Position numbers and translations under genes: made by a program
The notes under the pieces: generated by a model
What the model was told of the DNA's origin: nothing
What the model saw: the letters and a program-made list of their open reading frames with translations, nothing else
Databases searched by the model: none
Assembly (NCBI RefSeq): GCF_010015445.1
Contig: NC_053121.1
Coordinates: forward strand, 27,099,934-27,163,933
DNA: 64,000 nucleotides
From: Perca fluviatilis
Lineage: Eukaryota; Chordata; Actinopteri; Perciformes; Percidae
Direction of reading: 5' to 3'
Part shown: positions 10,349-22,534 of the stretch, piece after piece
Numbering within the stretch: position 1 is the first letter of the stretch
Layout of the letters: each line of letters opens with the position of its first letter

Positions 10349-11357
10349 ATGAAAATCCATTCATTTCCAATCAGTGCATATTTTCAAATTCACAGCAGCA
10401 GAAATACAATATGTCCATTCAAAGCTAAGACGTTGATATCAGCCCCTTTAATTATTATTCAAGCTAACAAAGTGAACTTTATGTCCAGATATTAAGATGT
10501 TTAGCCTACTTTTTTAACTGTGACAGCTACTGGAAAGATGAAAAGGAATTGAGAAAATAACTTTTTCTTGGATGGGGATGTAGGCTAGTTCTGGATTAAT
10601 TTTACACAGTAATATTTTGTAACACCTCTCAAATTATATCACAAAGCTATTCATGTGTATTACAGTAATTTAATACCAACTCACCAACTCAAATGGAATG
10701 CTGCTGTTGTTGTTAAATTGTCCAGTAACGTTATTAGTAGTAGACAATGTTGTACCTCCCAGCCACTAGTGGCAGCACTGAGAACAATCAGTCAAGTGGG
10801 TGAGAAATGAAGAAATGATGCGCCATATTGGATTTTAAACAGGTTCTATTGATTTAAATGGGATTTACCTGCACACAAGTGAAATAATCCGCGTTTTGCC
10901 TAATATAGCCTACACACTTCAGATATCATCGACGTGAATTATTTTGAGCTTTTGCTGAGGAGTTACCATCCTCCCGTAGGGTTCGTATTATCAATGTTGG
11001 TCCAATAATCAACTTTTATTTGCACCGAATATATGTTTTGGGTGCCTCACCTGGATGCCAATCCAGGACTGTGATGGGTAACGTTAGTATGATGCTAATG
11101 CTTATGATTGCTTCAGTAGGCTACATCCATGAATTCAAAATGTCATGAAAAAACTGTTCAATGTAAACTATTGTCATGGCAACATGGCGCTTTTACAAAT
11201 GGATAAAATAAATTACATTTTCAACAAGAACTCTCTGGCTATAAAGTCCGACCTGGCGAGTTAACTAACTTCAACGACTTGATTGATCCGTTTGCTCACA
11301 CAACGTCCAGAGTCAGCTGCGTGGCATGTCCGTTTATATTTGGCTCCCCTGTTACCA
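10349..11357. other. Non-coding stretch, nothing recognised
   Basis: No coding block or clear repeat boundary seen. Confidence 0.45.
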
Positions 11358-12043
11358 GGTTAGAGCTTACACACTACCTGCTTGACACGCGCAACTCAGA
11401 CACGTGAATTCTAACATGTTCACGACGCCTGAAAAATTTACACTTTGTTAACGAGTGGTCAACGTGCTGTCAACGTGTTGTCAACGTGTTAGAATTCACG
11501 TGTTTTTGACCTCGTTGGCTTTCCATACTATGCAGCCGCGCCTGAGTCACGCGTACCTGCTAGAAATAGAACCGACGCCTATTTTTCACACGACACGCAA
11601 GCGTGTTGGAAGCGTTTCCAGGCAAAGTAGAATAGGAAAAGATGTTTATATGTCGTTTAGACACAAATACATATTAATAAATGACATGTTGATGTTTGAA
11701 AGTGTCTAGGTTTTGATATAAATGTAGATATAAATGTAATAACATTTATTTAATTTTTTTCTAATATTGCACCTGTCAATACAGAACAAAATATTCTGTA
11801 GCCTATTTTGCGGTCAATACTGCCGACGTTGTTTTTGCTGTAATCAAATCAGTATATATTTATGTTTAACATGGTATTTCATTTTATCAATGGGAAACAT
11901 ACATGTGTCCAGACAAGGCTAGCAGCAGCAGCGCCGCGCTGCGTCAGACATGTTTCTGGTGTGTAAGACAGAAAACTCCACGCAGCTGACATGCAACAGA
12001 AACGCCACACTCACGCCACGCAGCCAGTGTGTAACCGGCCTTA
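11358..12043. mobile_element. Putative MITE with TTACACACT-type ends and an internal hairpin
   Basis: The right end read inward is TAAGGCCGGTTACACACTGG; the left end is TTAGAGCTTACACACTACCT, a degenerate inverted match. The element is GC- and CpG-richer than its flanks and has no coding capacity. A 17-base perfect inverted repeat lies at 11400-11416 and 11487-11503. No clear target duplication was found, so the boundaries are approximate. Confidence 0.5.
11400..11503. repeat. 17-bp perfect inverted repeat with three tandem 11-mers
   Basis: ACACGTGAATTCTAACA at 11400-11416 is the exact reverse complement of 11487-11503. Just inside the right arm, GTCAACGTGYT is repeated three times without a gap at 11458-11468, 11469-11479 and 11480-11490. 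The arms contain CACGTG. Confidence 0.9.
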
Positions 12044-13147
12044 AGGTAAGACCCATATTATATTAAATATTAATATGTGCAGTGTGATACAGTTTGGTGG
12101 TCAGATGTTTGCTCACTGTGGTGTTTGTTTGGCTTGTTGCACAGCACCTGTTGCAGGTTGTGATGATCTTTGGATTTTTTTGGGTTGATTTGTGCCCTTA
12201 TAACTTGAATAAGTAACTTAAAAACTCAAAAGTAACTTTTACTATAATGTGACTAACGTTACTGTACAGTTTATGGAGTTAATAAAAGTGCAGTATTTTT
12301 GTGTAGAGACATCTTAATAGCTTCCTCTGAAGGAGGAAAAACTATTTACAGGTTGACCTTATTTTGCCTTTTTTCGGAGCTGCTAGTTGCTGTTAGTTGT
12401 GAAGATCAAATCACACCTATACAGTGAAAAACTAAATCCATGTCCTAAAAATAAATCCAGGTATAGGCCTAGTACTTGCATCAAGCTGGTCGACGATGTG
12501 TCACAAAATATAATTTTTTTGCAAACTGTATTTCATCACCCCTTTTTCACTTTATTTTTTTTATAGCCTACCTGTCAGTGTCTTTTTCATAACCATAAGG
12601 TACACTTTACTGGTAGAGTCTCTTTTTTCCTTGTCCATGAGTGTATATATATTTATATTTAGATTAATGGGATTGGATGGTGATTCCGAGTCAACTCACT
12701 TGAGCTGAGAATCCTGCTGGTTGGTTGTTATGTGCTCAACACTTACAAGGAACTTGCCTTGGTGGATGGTCCATACTGTACATAAACATATTAAAAGAAA
12801 ATAAACAATGAATACAGATACAAATATGTACAATATAGCTGTTTAATATAGCCTAACTGTTCAATTGGATGAGCTAATTGAATACAAAAAGTTCCCAAAG
12901 AGTTGAAACTGTGATCTTAAGAAAGAAAATGTGTTGTTTTATCTACTGTATATATTTTTGGCAGACACTAAGCAAATTACGTAATAATGACTAAAGCTGA
13001 TTACATAATCATAGAGGGCTTTGAGATGTGTTGTCTCAGCTTTTATATTTAATGCTATTTGGTTTATAGATGTAGGCTTTCTGGTGAGGAAGAGTGTTAT
13101 GATTTTTGCTGCTCATTGCATAATTGCCAAGTATAACACAATGCGGT

Positions 13148-13148
<1 letters not shown>
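12044..13148. other. Non-coding stretch, nothing recognised
   Basis: AT-rich sequence without supported coding or RNA signals. Confidence 0.45.
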
Positions 13149-13203
<55 letters not shown>

Positions 13204-13265
13204 GCCTTTACTTATATAGCACTTTTCATTCATAAAAATGTAGCACAATGTACTTCATACAATCA
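13149..13265 (-). repeat. Non-LTR retrotransposon 3' tail with (TGAT)n end
   Basis: On the minus strand it reads GAAAAGTGCTATATAAGTAA, then a run of about 13 TGAT units (13149-13203). A GTGCTATATAAATAAA-type end followed by a short tandem tail is usual for 3' ends of fish LINEs and LINE-mobilised SINEs. Only the last 60 or so bases are present. Confidence 0.6.
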
Positions 13266-13323
13266 TTAAGAACTATATTCAATGTAAAGAAGAACTAGAA
13301 GTCCTGGAAGTGATGGCATGGCC

Positions 13324-13735
13324 TAGGGCTTTGACTCCGAACTTCGTTATTCAAATACAATTTGAATATTTAAAAAAATAATGATATTCCAACGAATATT
13401 AGGCAGCCCTTAATATTCAAACCTGTTATGGGCATTATGTTTTGTAAATGTGTTTGCTTGTAAACGTTGTTTTCAATTCATATTACGAGGCTTTTTCACG
13501 CATTTCAAAATGTCGCAGTGACGCACGTTGCTCGGCCGTGGCTTGCATTTCCCTCGACTCTTTTCCTGGTTCTCCTTCTCCATAAACAACGTGAAATCAA
13601 GGAGAGAGTTAACTTTTCCTGCTACAGATTTCCCACTGTAGTCAGAAAACACAGGGGAGACGCTTTGTTCCTCTCACTATGACTCTAGAGTCGCTACTCA
13701 CTCTGAAGCTACCGGTAATCATCGTCACTCTCTCA

Positions 13736-13773
<38 letters not shown>

Positions 13774-14119
13774 CGGCTCGACGTACACACCAGCGCACAA
13801 GTATACACATCACCATTTACGTAGGCTACGGTGAAAGCTCCGAACTTCCTGTCGAAAGCATACGGTTTGTGTTTAATCCAGGGTCTGACTTTTAATTTAA
13901 AAAAAACAGTCGTGGCAGTGTGTTTTTCTTCTGAAAACATCATTGCCTGCCTATTGACATTGACTGATACACTGCCCTCTGGTGGACAGAACATCTACAA
14001 CTTACCAATTAGGTGTTACTGAGGGCAATTAATGGTCAAAATATTATTAATAAATATTCAGATATTAATATTAATAAACAAACTTCGAATATGACTTTTG
14101 GACAAAAGTCAAAGCCCTA
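13324..14119. mobile_element. Non-autonomous hAT element with exact 8-bp target duplication
   Basis: Inverted ends are TAGGGCTTTGACT at 13324 and AGTCAAAGCCCTA at 14119. The 8-bp duplication GCATGGCC lies at 13316-13323 and 14120-14127. Ends of this type plus an 8-bp duplication are the hAT signature. The 796-bp interior is non-coding and includes an (AC)n tract at 13739-13772. Confidence 0.93.
13739..13772. repeat. (AC)n microsatellite
   Basis: About 16 AC units within the hAT element. Confidence 0.95.
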
Positions 14120-14482
14120 GCATGGCCCCCACAGAGCCCTGATCTCAGCATCATCGTGTCTGTCTGGGATAACATGAAGAGACAGAAGGATTTGAGGAAG
14201 CCTACATCCACAGAATGGTTGGTTAGTTCTCCAAGATGTTTGGAATAACCTACCAGCCGAGTTCCTTCAAAAACTGTGTGCAAGTGTACCTAGAAGAATT
14301 GATGCTGTCTTGAAGGCAAAGCGTGGTCACACCAAATATTGATTTGATTTAGATTTCTCTTCTGTTCATTCACTGCATTTTGTTAATTGATGAAAATAAA
14401 CTATTAACACTTCCATTTTTGAAAGCATTCTTAGTTTACAGCATTTTTTCATACCTGCCTAAAACTTTTGCACAGTACTGTA

Positions 14483-15114
14483 TATAAATAAAAGCTCTGA
14501 ATAATGGCTAATAAGTACATAAACTGTAAATTGTTAAAACATACAATACAGATACATAGATATCTAGAATAAAAACAACTATTAAAATGAACTAAAACAA
14601 ACTAAATATAAAATAGACCACACGTAGATATAACTTGTTTAATAAAAGGCATGGCTAAAAACATAGGTTTTAAGTTTGCCTCCCTAATGCCACTGAAATG
14701 TGCCTTGTTTATTGCCCTTGCCAACTTTACATACAGTATTTTTATCATAATAACAAGCTATCATCTTTTTTAGGTGTTTATTTCATTCTGATTTTCAGTC
14801 AGACATATGCAAAAGTAATAGGATAACTTAATAAATGACATTTGCAGTTGCCATTTTCTAATGGCATTCCTCCTGGGTGTGTATGCAACTTGACATTTCT
14901 TTATAAGTATGTTTAAGCACCTGAGTAGACTCTCAGCGTGTGTTCCCTACGGTTGCTGTGACAGCCTCAGTTATTGCAGGTTGCTTTAAGAGCTCTGAAT
15001 ATCACACCTGTCATGTTAGTGCAGAAGACACGATGGATAACTCTGTGTAGGAAGAGCAATAGTTTGATTTCAGTGACAACAACTGTGATGTGGCTGTATT
15101 GCAAACAGCTATTT
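14483..15114. other. Non-coding stretch, nothing recognised
   Basis: AT-rich sequence, no supported feature. Confidence 0.45.
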
Positions 15115-15290
15115 GCTGTGGCTCAGGAGGAAGAGTGGTTTGTCCGCTAATCGGAAATCGGTGGTTTGACCCCTACTCCGTAGTCCGCATGTACAAGTGT
15201 CCTTGGGCAAGATACTGAACCCCAAATTGTTCATTTGCAATTGTAAAATTTATTGTGCTTAAAGTGCTTTATCCTTGTCCAAAGCATTAG
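15115..15290 (+). repeat. tRNA-like SINE-type repeat
   Basis: TGGCTCAGGAGG at 15119-15130 resembles a pol III A box and GGTTTGACCCC at 15163-15173 a B box. The following AAGTGTCCTTGGGCAAGATA is a sequence I know from a common teleost repeat. The 3' part is degraded. Family name uncertain. Confidence 0.6.
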
Positions 15291-16308
15291 GGGGCAGTAT
15301 AACCCCAGTTCAGAGTTTCTTTAGAAGAGCTATACAAACTAGAAATGCCTTTTGTATTTTTTTTTTAATTTTATATTCACTTTCTTATAATTGCAAAATT
15401 AGTGCAAATGAGATGAAACTTCATATTGATAAGTGGTTGATAAGTGGTACTGAACATTTTGCTAAGCATAATTATATCTCAGCATATCTGCTACAGTTCT
15501 TTGGAATGTAATAATGAGGAAAATACTTCAATACTACAAAAAACTTTGTACATGAAAGCCTGTTATGATAATCACTCCTTTTGTTGTTTTGGGCAAAGAT
15601 GAGGAATGCAAAGGTGGTTTTATTAAGGCTGACTGGATAAGGTGATATGCTACCAATGGGCAGGTGTTTGCTTGACTTACATCTGAAGCTGTGGAAAAGT
15701 TGTTCAGCAGTTGGTGGATGACTGCAGAAAAGGGAGAGACAGAAAGAGAACGCCTCTATCTTTGCCCATACCGAGATTTCCCTTTGGGGAAAATTGCTGC
15801 ATGTTCTAGTCTGAACAGCTTTACTACAATGATAGTGACTGAGGGAGGGCATGGCTGGTGTCAGAGGTGTATGTGAACTGACATCCCCATACACTCAACC
15901 CACCAGCCTGTTGTCTTCAGAATGTCTCATTTAGCAGTAGAGCAGAAACCAGACAGAAATGTTCAGAAAGATTACTGTTGGCAGTAAATCTGTGCAAGGT
16001 CAAGACTTTGAATCATCGGGAATGTGTTGTTTTGGGCAAATTTCAACGCATGCGTTATGTGCATCTGAGCACTTGTTATGCGTGTACTGTGTGTGATTTA
16101 AGTAAACAAAAAGGTGTGCTGTGGGCATGACACTGTGTGCACTGCAGTTTCCACATTGTAACTCCCTTCACTTAACCGACAGTAACAGATGAAGCCACCG
16201 TGTCTTAAGAAGCTTAGTGTTTACTGTTAACTCACTTTACATCATCTTAGCTGTCTCTTTTTCCTCTCACTTTTCCCTCACACACTCCCTCACTAGTCTG
16301 TATCCACG
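15291..16308. other. Non-coding stretch, nothing recognised
   Basis: A 140-codon open frame on the minus strand (15472-15894) has no recognisable domain and looks like chance. Confidence 0.45.
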
Positions 16309-16750
16309 ACGTTCCACTTACGGGATTGCTCTTGTTCTGTTGGAAATTCCGCCAGTTGTCCGTTTTTGGATGTCCCGTTACCTTCCGCTTTCTTTTTGTT
16401 GTAATTTTAAACTCTGTTGATTTATGAGGACTATGGTTAACTGCTCCTCAGATCTCTGCAGGGTAAATCCAGACAGCTAGCTAGACTATCTGTCCAATCT
16501 GAGTTTTCTTCATGCAAACAACGACTAAAACAACCTTTGAACGTTCACATGTTCCACCAAAACAATTTCCTTCCCGAGGCTATTTTGCAGAGGCACCTTG
16601 GCTCCGCCCGCTGCTTAGCGCCGGCCATGGCGATTGTGATTGATTTAAAGAAATGCCAATTAACCAGAGTACATTATTCTCCCATCCTGGAATGCTGTGG
16701 ACTAGCCAGACCCTCCTCTTCAGTGCTGTGGAGGAAGGTCTGGCAATGAA
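16309..16750 (+). repeat. Interspersed fish repeat, longer copy
   Basis: Contains CTGCTCCTCAGATCTCTGCA, GTTCCACCAAAACAATTTCC and ATTGATTTAAAGAAATGCCA, ending in GGAAGGTCTGGCAATG. The last 210 bases match 4790-5000 in reverse orientation. The terminal CCAGACCCTCCTC...GAGGAAGGTCTGG forms an imperfect hairpin. No coding capacity. Confidence 0.7.
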
Positions 16751-17384
16751 AGAGTACTCGCTCGCCTGCTGTTCTCGCTCTAACTAATATATGGTTCTGT
16801 GATGAATCTACCCTCTGAATTATGCTACCCCATCAATGTATTAAGTGCTACCATCTTAACAACGTCCCCAAAAGATGACCAGTGACCATTCAGTCTGTTT
16901 AGGCAATCAGAAGAACCGCAACAGTGTTCTGTAAAGTTAATACTAAAATAAGTTCATGAACATGTAAGTACAAGTATTTCAACAATCGTGCTCTGGTGGA
17001 CAGGTTAGGTTATTTTGTTGAGCTAAGGTGTAGGGATGGGTTTGAGTAATCAATTCCTCCATTACTCGCCATCATAAGGGAACTGGAGAGGTTAATGAGG
17101 GAACTTGAGCGCTTACCTTTTTTAGTCTAGTAAATAAAGTAAATAGGCTCACAACTCAACCAACTTTGGTCGACATAAACCCGGGCAGTACGCAGATAAA
17201 CAACACCAAATCTTAAATCACAAAGGGTAAGATGTGCATGAGGACAGGTAGAATTGTTTTTATTTCTTAGTATAATTGAGGCATAGTACGAGTATTGTAT
17301 GGTGCAACTCAACAGAAGGTCGACAAGTTTCTTTCTTTGTACACAGCATTTCTGTGCTTGAGGTTACCAGCTGCACACACAATG
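16751..17384. other. Non-coding stretch, nothing recognised
   Basis: No supported coding, RNA or repeat boundary. Confidence 0.45.
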
Positions 17385-17765
17385 TGAGAGACAGGTTTGC
17401 TTGCCATCCCTATAATCAGAACAAAAAAGGGGGAAGCAGCATTCAGTTTCTATGCACCAGGTATCTGGAACAAACTTCCGGTAAACTGTAGATCGGCACC
17501 TACGCTCAGCTCTTTTCAATCAAGGCTGAAGACCTTTCTTTTTGATACAGCCTATGTTTAATTCTTTGCACTGCACTGGGAATTTTATTCTTTTATTTCT
17601 GTATTTAATCTATTTTTAATTGTTTTAATTTTGCATGAATTGTTAATTCTGTATAAACCATTTTTAATTTTGTATTAGTTTGTATCAATTTCTAACCATT
17701 TTAATGTTTTATGTAAAGCACATTGAGCTGCACCGCTGCTGAAATGTGCTATACAAATAAAAGGT
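17385..17765 (+). mobile_element. 5'-truncated non-LTR retrotransposon (CR1/L2/Rex1-type) 3' end
   Basis: Bases 17464-17560 encode WNKLPVNCRSAPTLSSF then QSRLKTFLFDTAYV and a stop, the conserved C-terminal tail of ORF2 in these LINE groups. An upstream frame gives LLAIPIIRTKKGGS-like residues. The 3' UTR ends AAATGTGCTATACAAATAAA at about 17742-17761. Only the last 380 bases are present, as in most LINE copies. Confidence 0.8.
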
Positions 17766-18484
17766 CCTTGCCTAATGTAAATATAACTCAAAGTCTCCAT
17801 TCACAACACTACATTGCTTTTTGAATTATTTTACATTTTTGGATTATTAGATACCGGATAATTGTTAACTTGCACTGGATCAATTCACTTCTCTTCCTTA
17901 ACAGTATTCTAATTTGACTTTTTTTATAATGTGTGGTTTTTAAAATGCAGACTGAAGGGTCCATATATTGAATCTTTACCCACATTTGAAAATTCTGTTC
18001 TCTTACAATAATTCCCTTACGTAAAACAGCTATCCTGTAGAGATTATAGGACAGTGACTTCATGGTGGTGGGACATGACTTAAACCAAGGGATGATTGGA
18101 GATGGCATTTTTGAAATGTCAAAAGGGGTGAGAAGTGCAAAGCTGCCAGCTGGCTTATCTGTAGTTAGTCCCTGTACTGTAGTATCACACTGTTGGGGGT
18201 TTAGATTTCATTTCACAGGGGGATGTGGGGTGTACTTTCTGCTGCTGTTAGGAAAACAATAGAGAATAGCAAGGAGAAACCCTTTTGTTTGAGCTGTAAC
18301 TGCACATTCAGACAAACATAGCACTATATTTTATTTAGTGTATGGCACAGTAACTGAAGAGGCTGGACTGGAGGTGAGGTCAGTGTGAATCCAACTAGCC
18401 TACCTCCTGATATTTTGAGATTCTTGTCTACAGTACAGATATATACCTGCAGCCTATAGTATTATGTTCCATCAAAATATTGAC
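17766..18484. other. Non-coding stretch, nothing recognised
   Basis: No supported feature. Confidence 0.45.
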
Positions 18485-18821
18485 TAGGGCTGCAACTAAC
18501 TATTATTTGATGCATTTCAATTAATCTGTTGATTTTCTCAATCAGTTAGTAGTTTGGTCTATAAAATGCCAGAAAATTGTGAAAAATGTGGATCAGTGTT
18601 TCCAAACGCCTAAGATGACATCCTCAAAGTCTTGGTTTTGTCCACAACTGAAATATATTCAGTTTACTGTCACAGAGAGAAGAAACTACAATATTCACAT
18701 TCAACAAGCTGGAATCAAAGAATTTTGACTTTTGTCTTAAAATAAAAAATAAAAAAATAAATAAAATAGTTGCCGATTAATTTTAAAGTTGACAACTAAT
18801 CGCTTAATCTTTGCAGCTCTA
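18485..18821. mobile_element. hAT MITE (TAGGGCTGCAACTAA type)
   Basis: Ends are TAGGGCTGCAACTAAC at 18485 and CTTTGCAGCTCTA at 18821. Flanks ATATTGAC (18477-18484) and TTATTGAC (18822-18829) match at 7 of 8 positions. The interior (GGTCTATAAAATGCCAGAAA, TCAGTTTACTGTCACAGAG) is that of an abundant teleost MITE. Related decayed copies lie at 56051-56366 and, with a different interior, at 34953-35835. Confidence 0.88.
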
Positions 18822-19014
18822 TTATTGACAATCTGCCATACCGTCAGGCTATTGTTGAGCACTGCAAATTCTCAAATCTTCACATCCTTGGAAAGGAACA
18901 AACTGACTATTTTCAAAGCATTTTAGGATGGCTTGTTGTCAATGGACAATTCCGCATAAACCTCTAAGCCAACTTTTTAAGGAAATCATTCTTTCTACAG
19001 TATCTGCAAATGGC

Positions 19015-20251
19015 AACTACGTGTGTCGCAAGGGGAGGAGCCGCCACCCGAGTAACTAACAGACAACACCACCTGGGGACTTCCACCCCAAGATATGTTT
19101 TCTACTTCAACAAGCACCCCAGTTACACAAAAGGCTAAACCGGTTCACTAACTGAAGTAAGACAGAGACGTGGTTACAAAATAAATTTATTAATGGATAA
19201 CTTATGACTGGAAGTGCCTGTAGAAGAGATGGTTAGAAATGTAGGTTAAATCAAGTTGCAATAGAAAAGGGTAGCAAAGATTTTTTTTTATTATTTATTT
19301 ATTTATATTTATACACATACATATATACACACATACATATATACATACACACTTTTTAAAACTGATACACCCAGTTATGGCTTAAATCCTTAAAAAAAGG
19401 AAAGGGGGGAGAAAGTGGGCAGAGGCCAGCTGTGGAGAGACAGTCTAAGGGTGTGTGCTGGGGTTAGACCAACTTACCCACCGAATGTGCCCACTGCAAT
19501 CGATAGTCACTGCAAACCGGTTCACTGCAAATAATGTCACCGTGCAGTTATCACTACAATCTGAAGGAAACCACACCAACATGCCTAGTCTCCACCACAA
19601 GCTGGCTACTAGCTCCACTGCAAAGCAAAATAACAAAGTAAAGAACACAACCACTTGATAACCTAAAATACAAGCAAACCAAACACGGGTGTCCTGGGGA
19701 AACTAACGAAGCTGTACTAAAATGATTAAAGTCTAGAAACAACTATGACAAAACAGCAGCTGACCACCCAGCAGCAGAAGATTACATTAATGACAAGTTT
19801 AAAAGCAGTGGTCAACAGGCGATAACATTTAGCTCAGGTAGTGATCATACCAGACTTGCTACTTTAAGTTACATACGTTCACTCAAATGTACTCAGTAGG
19901 CTAAGAGGGAATTCATCACACCACTCCAGGCAGGGGAGCTTGGAATCCCTTCCAGGCCCAAGTGGACAACAGTCAGGCAGGCAGCAACTGCTGCAAAATA
20001 TACATCTTATAACACCTTAAAAGCATAAACTAACTTAACACAAATACCTACCTACCTACCTAAAAGTCACAGAGATGGTCCCATGCGGCAACCAACAGGC
20101 AGAGACAAAGCCAAGAGGCAACCATGATGATACACGTGCTTTATATAAGCTCAACTAATGAGGGGGTTTGGTCTGGGTGGAGCTAATTTGGTCTAGTTAA
20201 GGTGCGTTCAAGAACCAACAGGGTGCAAATCTTACTGCACACACCACTACA
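19015..20251 (-). mobile_element. Putative solo LTR
   Basis: On the minus strand it would begin TGTAGTGGTGTGTGCAG at 20251 and end in CACACGT-type sequence near 19020. It has a TATA-like CTTATATAAAGC near 20140 and a late AATAAATTT polyadenylation-like signal near 19185. That order is that of an LTR. I found neither a convincing target duplication nor internal retroviral-type coding sequence, so this could be another repeat. Confidence 0.35.
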
Positions 20252-22534
20252 ATCGGCATGATTAAAGCTCTGATCAAATTTCTTTTTTCAAATGATCAAA
20301 TGACTCAATGTAATGTGAAAGATGTTGCTCGTAGTGATGAACTCAGAGAATAATCACCCAACATGTTAGTGCCTTTCAGGTCATTATTTAGTTTTACAGC
20401 CTGCAACTTTACTGGAAGTTAATGGAACCAAAACAGAGCTAGACGCAGAGTGAATAGTGGAAAATCATCAGGTGGACAGAAACAACTTCAAATGTATGGT
20501 AATGTTGTTCTGTTTCTGCTGGACACACATTTGCCATATCACGTTATAAGGTGTTAAGTTTAGGCAACTAACTAATAATGAAAGATCGTGGTTACGGATT
20601 TAAAAAAAGGATAAAAGCCAGATTATTAGGTACCTTTTGTCAATGCAGTCATTATACAGAGAGGTGTTTATGTTATTTAGTCTGTGCTCATTGATAACTT
20701 TAGGCCTAAATGGGGTAGTCAAAATAATGAAACATGTCAGTATAACTCAATACAATTTAACAGCACCACAAACTGCAGCCTCCAAAATGACGATAAAGTT
20801 AATCAGATTAAGAATTGTCCAATATTTACGCAGTTTTTATGGATGCTGGCCTAGAATAAAGCCACATTTCTCTACTTTTAGGTAGTAAATTAGCTCTGTA
20901 TGTTAGTCATTAGAGTAATGGCAAGGTAGCCTACAAAGTGTCCACCTCACTGTGAAATACGGTAGCAGTAATTATAAAAGTGAGGGGGAGGGGTTATTTA
21001 CTCTGAAAATGGCCTCCACAGGGAGAGCTCAAGTATCGAGCAATCTAGTGAGCTCCCATGAGGCCACAGTTGGGGTCCATTACTGACCCCTCTGATGCTG
21101 TCCTGCTCAGGGATATGAAGGTGTCTTCTACAGTACAGCTGCTGGCAACTGTAACAAGAATGCAGACACAGTGAGACTTTAGTCTACACCTGTAAACTCA
21201 AAACACATGCGCATATGTATATTAATAGGAACACTGACTCTTCTTCCTGTCAGAAAACAAACCATTCAACAAATTTGTGCAAGTGCATTCATGCAAACAC
21301 ACACAAAGACACAGATATGCATCATGGACACACAGATTTCAGACACAAAAACAGATGTCTGCAGACTTACGCCTACATGCTTCACACACATACGCATGAT
21401 CACACAGACTTGCATACAAACACAGATGTGAGCAGACAAACGTGAAAGTACTCTAGAGGAGTGTGTCTGCAACAAAAATATTCACCTCTGTTTTCAACTA
21501 AATGAGAAACCTGTCAAAGATTGAAAGTCACAGTTTTGTTCTACAAATATGCACTACTTCACCTGAAGAAATAGAGAAATCCATTAATGGGAGCAAGGAG
21601 AAAATATCGAGGACGTTTAATGATTATATCAAACAACAATCTCCAGTCATAATTAAACATTACCCCAAGAGAAGTCTACTTTACACAAAACCTACAAAGC
21701 ACTATTTCTACCTCCCTAAATTTAAACTAAGATATTGTTTTTCTGTAAAACGCATTATACTGTAAATGTCACACTGTAGTGTAGTGTAATAATTACTTTG
21801 CATTAGATTTGCCTCACTGTGAGAACTGGATAGCAGCGGGATCTGACTCTTGCAGGGGAAACACAGTGATGCCCTTCAGACAGATTATTATTCTTGAGCT
21901 ACACTGATTAAAAACCATACTGCATAAACAAGCCCCTTTTCTGGGGATTACAGCCTCTACGACAGGCATAAAATGGCGATACATTTTTTTTGTATATTTT
22001 TTCAACAGTTATAACCTGCTGCCTGTTTCTTTTGCTTATTATAGTGAACATTGTTACCCATATTAATTTCATCCTGCTTGCGAAGTCCTAAATAGGCTGA
22101 AGCTAATTTCAGCTGTCGTTGGTACCATTATTTATGCGAATGCTGCAGTAGATATGGGTCTCAAAACATAATTCAGTCATGGTGTATTTTAATTTTTAAT
22201 GAAAATGTCATGATCCATCCTCCACATAAAAACTATTACATTTCACATTCTAATGAGATATCTTGCAACAACATAAATTTGTTTTGCTTTAGCAGAAAAC
22301 TTGGAGTGAACAGTTCAAACCCTCCTGTCGCTCTATTTAATAATCATCATTACTCATTTCTCGAGTACATTTCTGATTTACAACTCAGACAGTATTCTAA
22401 GAACTATTGAATAGGGGTTTGTTTGTGATTGCAGTGTGTTTTTAATAACGGTTTTGATTGGAAGTAAAATTATGTTGCAACTACTAACAAGTTATTATGT
22501 TGGAGAGGAAAGCAATGAGACAATCAAGTTGACA
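20252..22534. other. Non-coding stretch with degenerate ACACAGA repeats
   Basis: At 21190-21440 the sequence is enriched in ACACAGAT/ACACACA units, a decayed simple repeat that creates spurious overlapping open frames on both strands. Nothing else supported. Confidence 0.5.

Larger units (their letters stand above)
13285..14482 (+). mobile_element. Tc1-like transposon 3' remnant, split by a hAT element
   Basis: Joining 13285-13315 to 14120 onward gives a transposase end: EELEVLEVMAWPPQSPDLS, then VSVWDNMKRQKDLRKPTSTE, and after frame changes LKAKRGHTKY-type residues near 14310-14340. The sequence finishes in AACTTTTGCACAGTACTGTA at 14463-14482, a Tc1-type terminal repeat. The 5' half is missing. 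The block is interrupted at 13316 by the hAT element. Confidence 0.75.

Noticed and set aside
15472..15894. 140-codon open frame on the minus strand
   Set aside because: No domain, signal or splice context recognised; composition looks like chance.
19015..20251. Complete LTR retrotransposon
   Set aside because: No gag or pol coding sequence, no second LTR and no clear target duplication; reported only as a low-confidence solo LTR.
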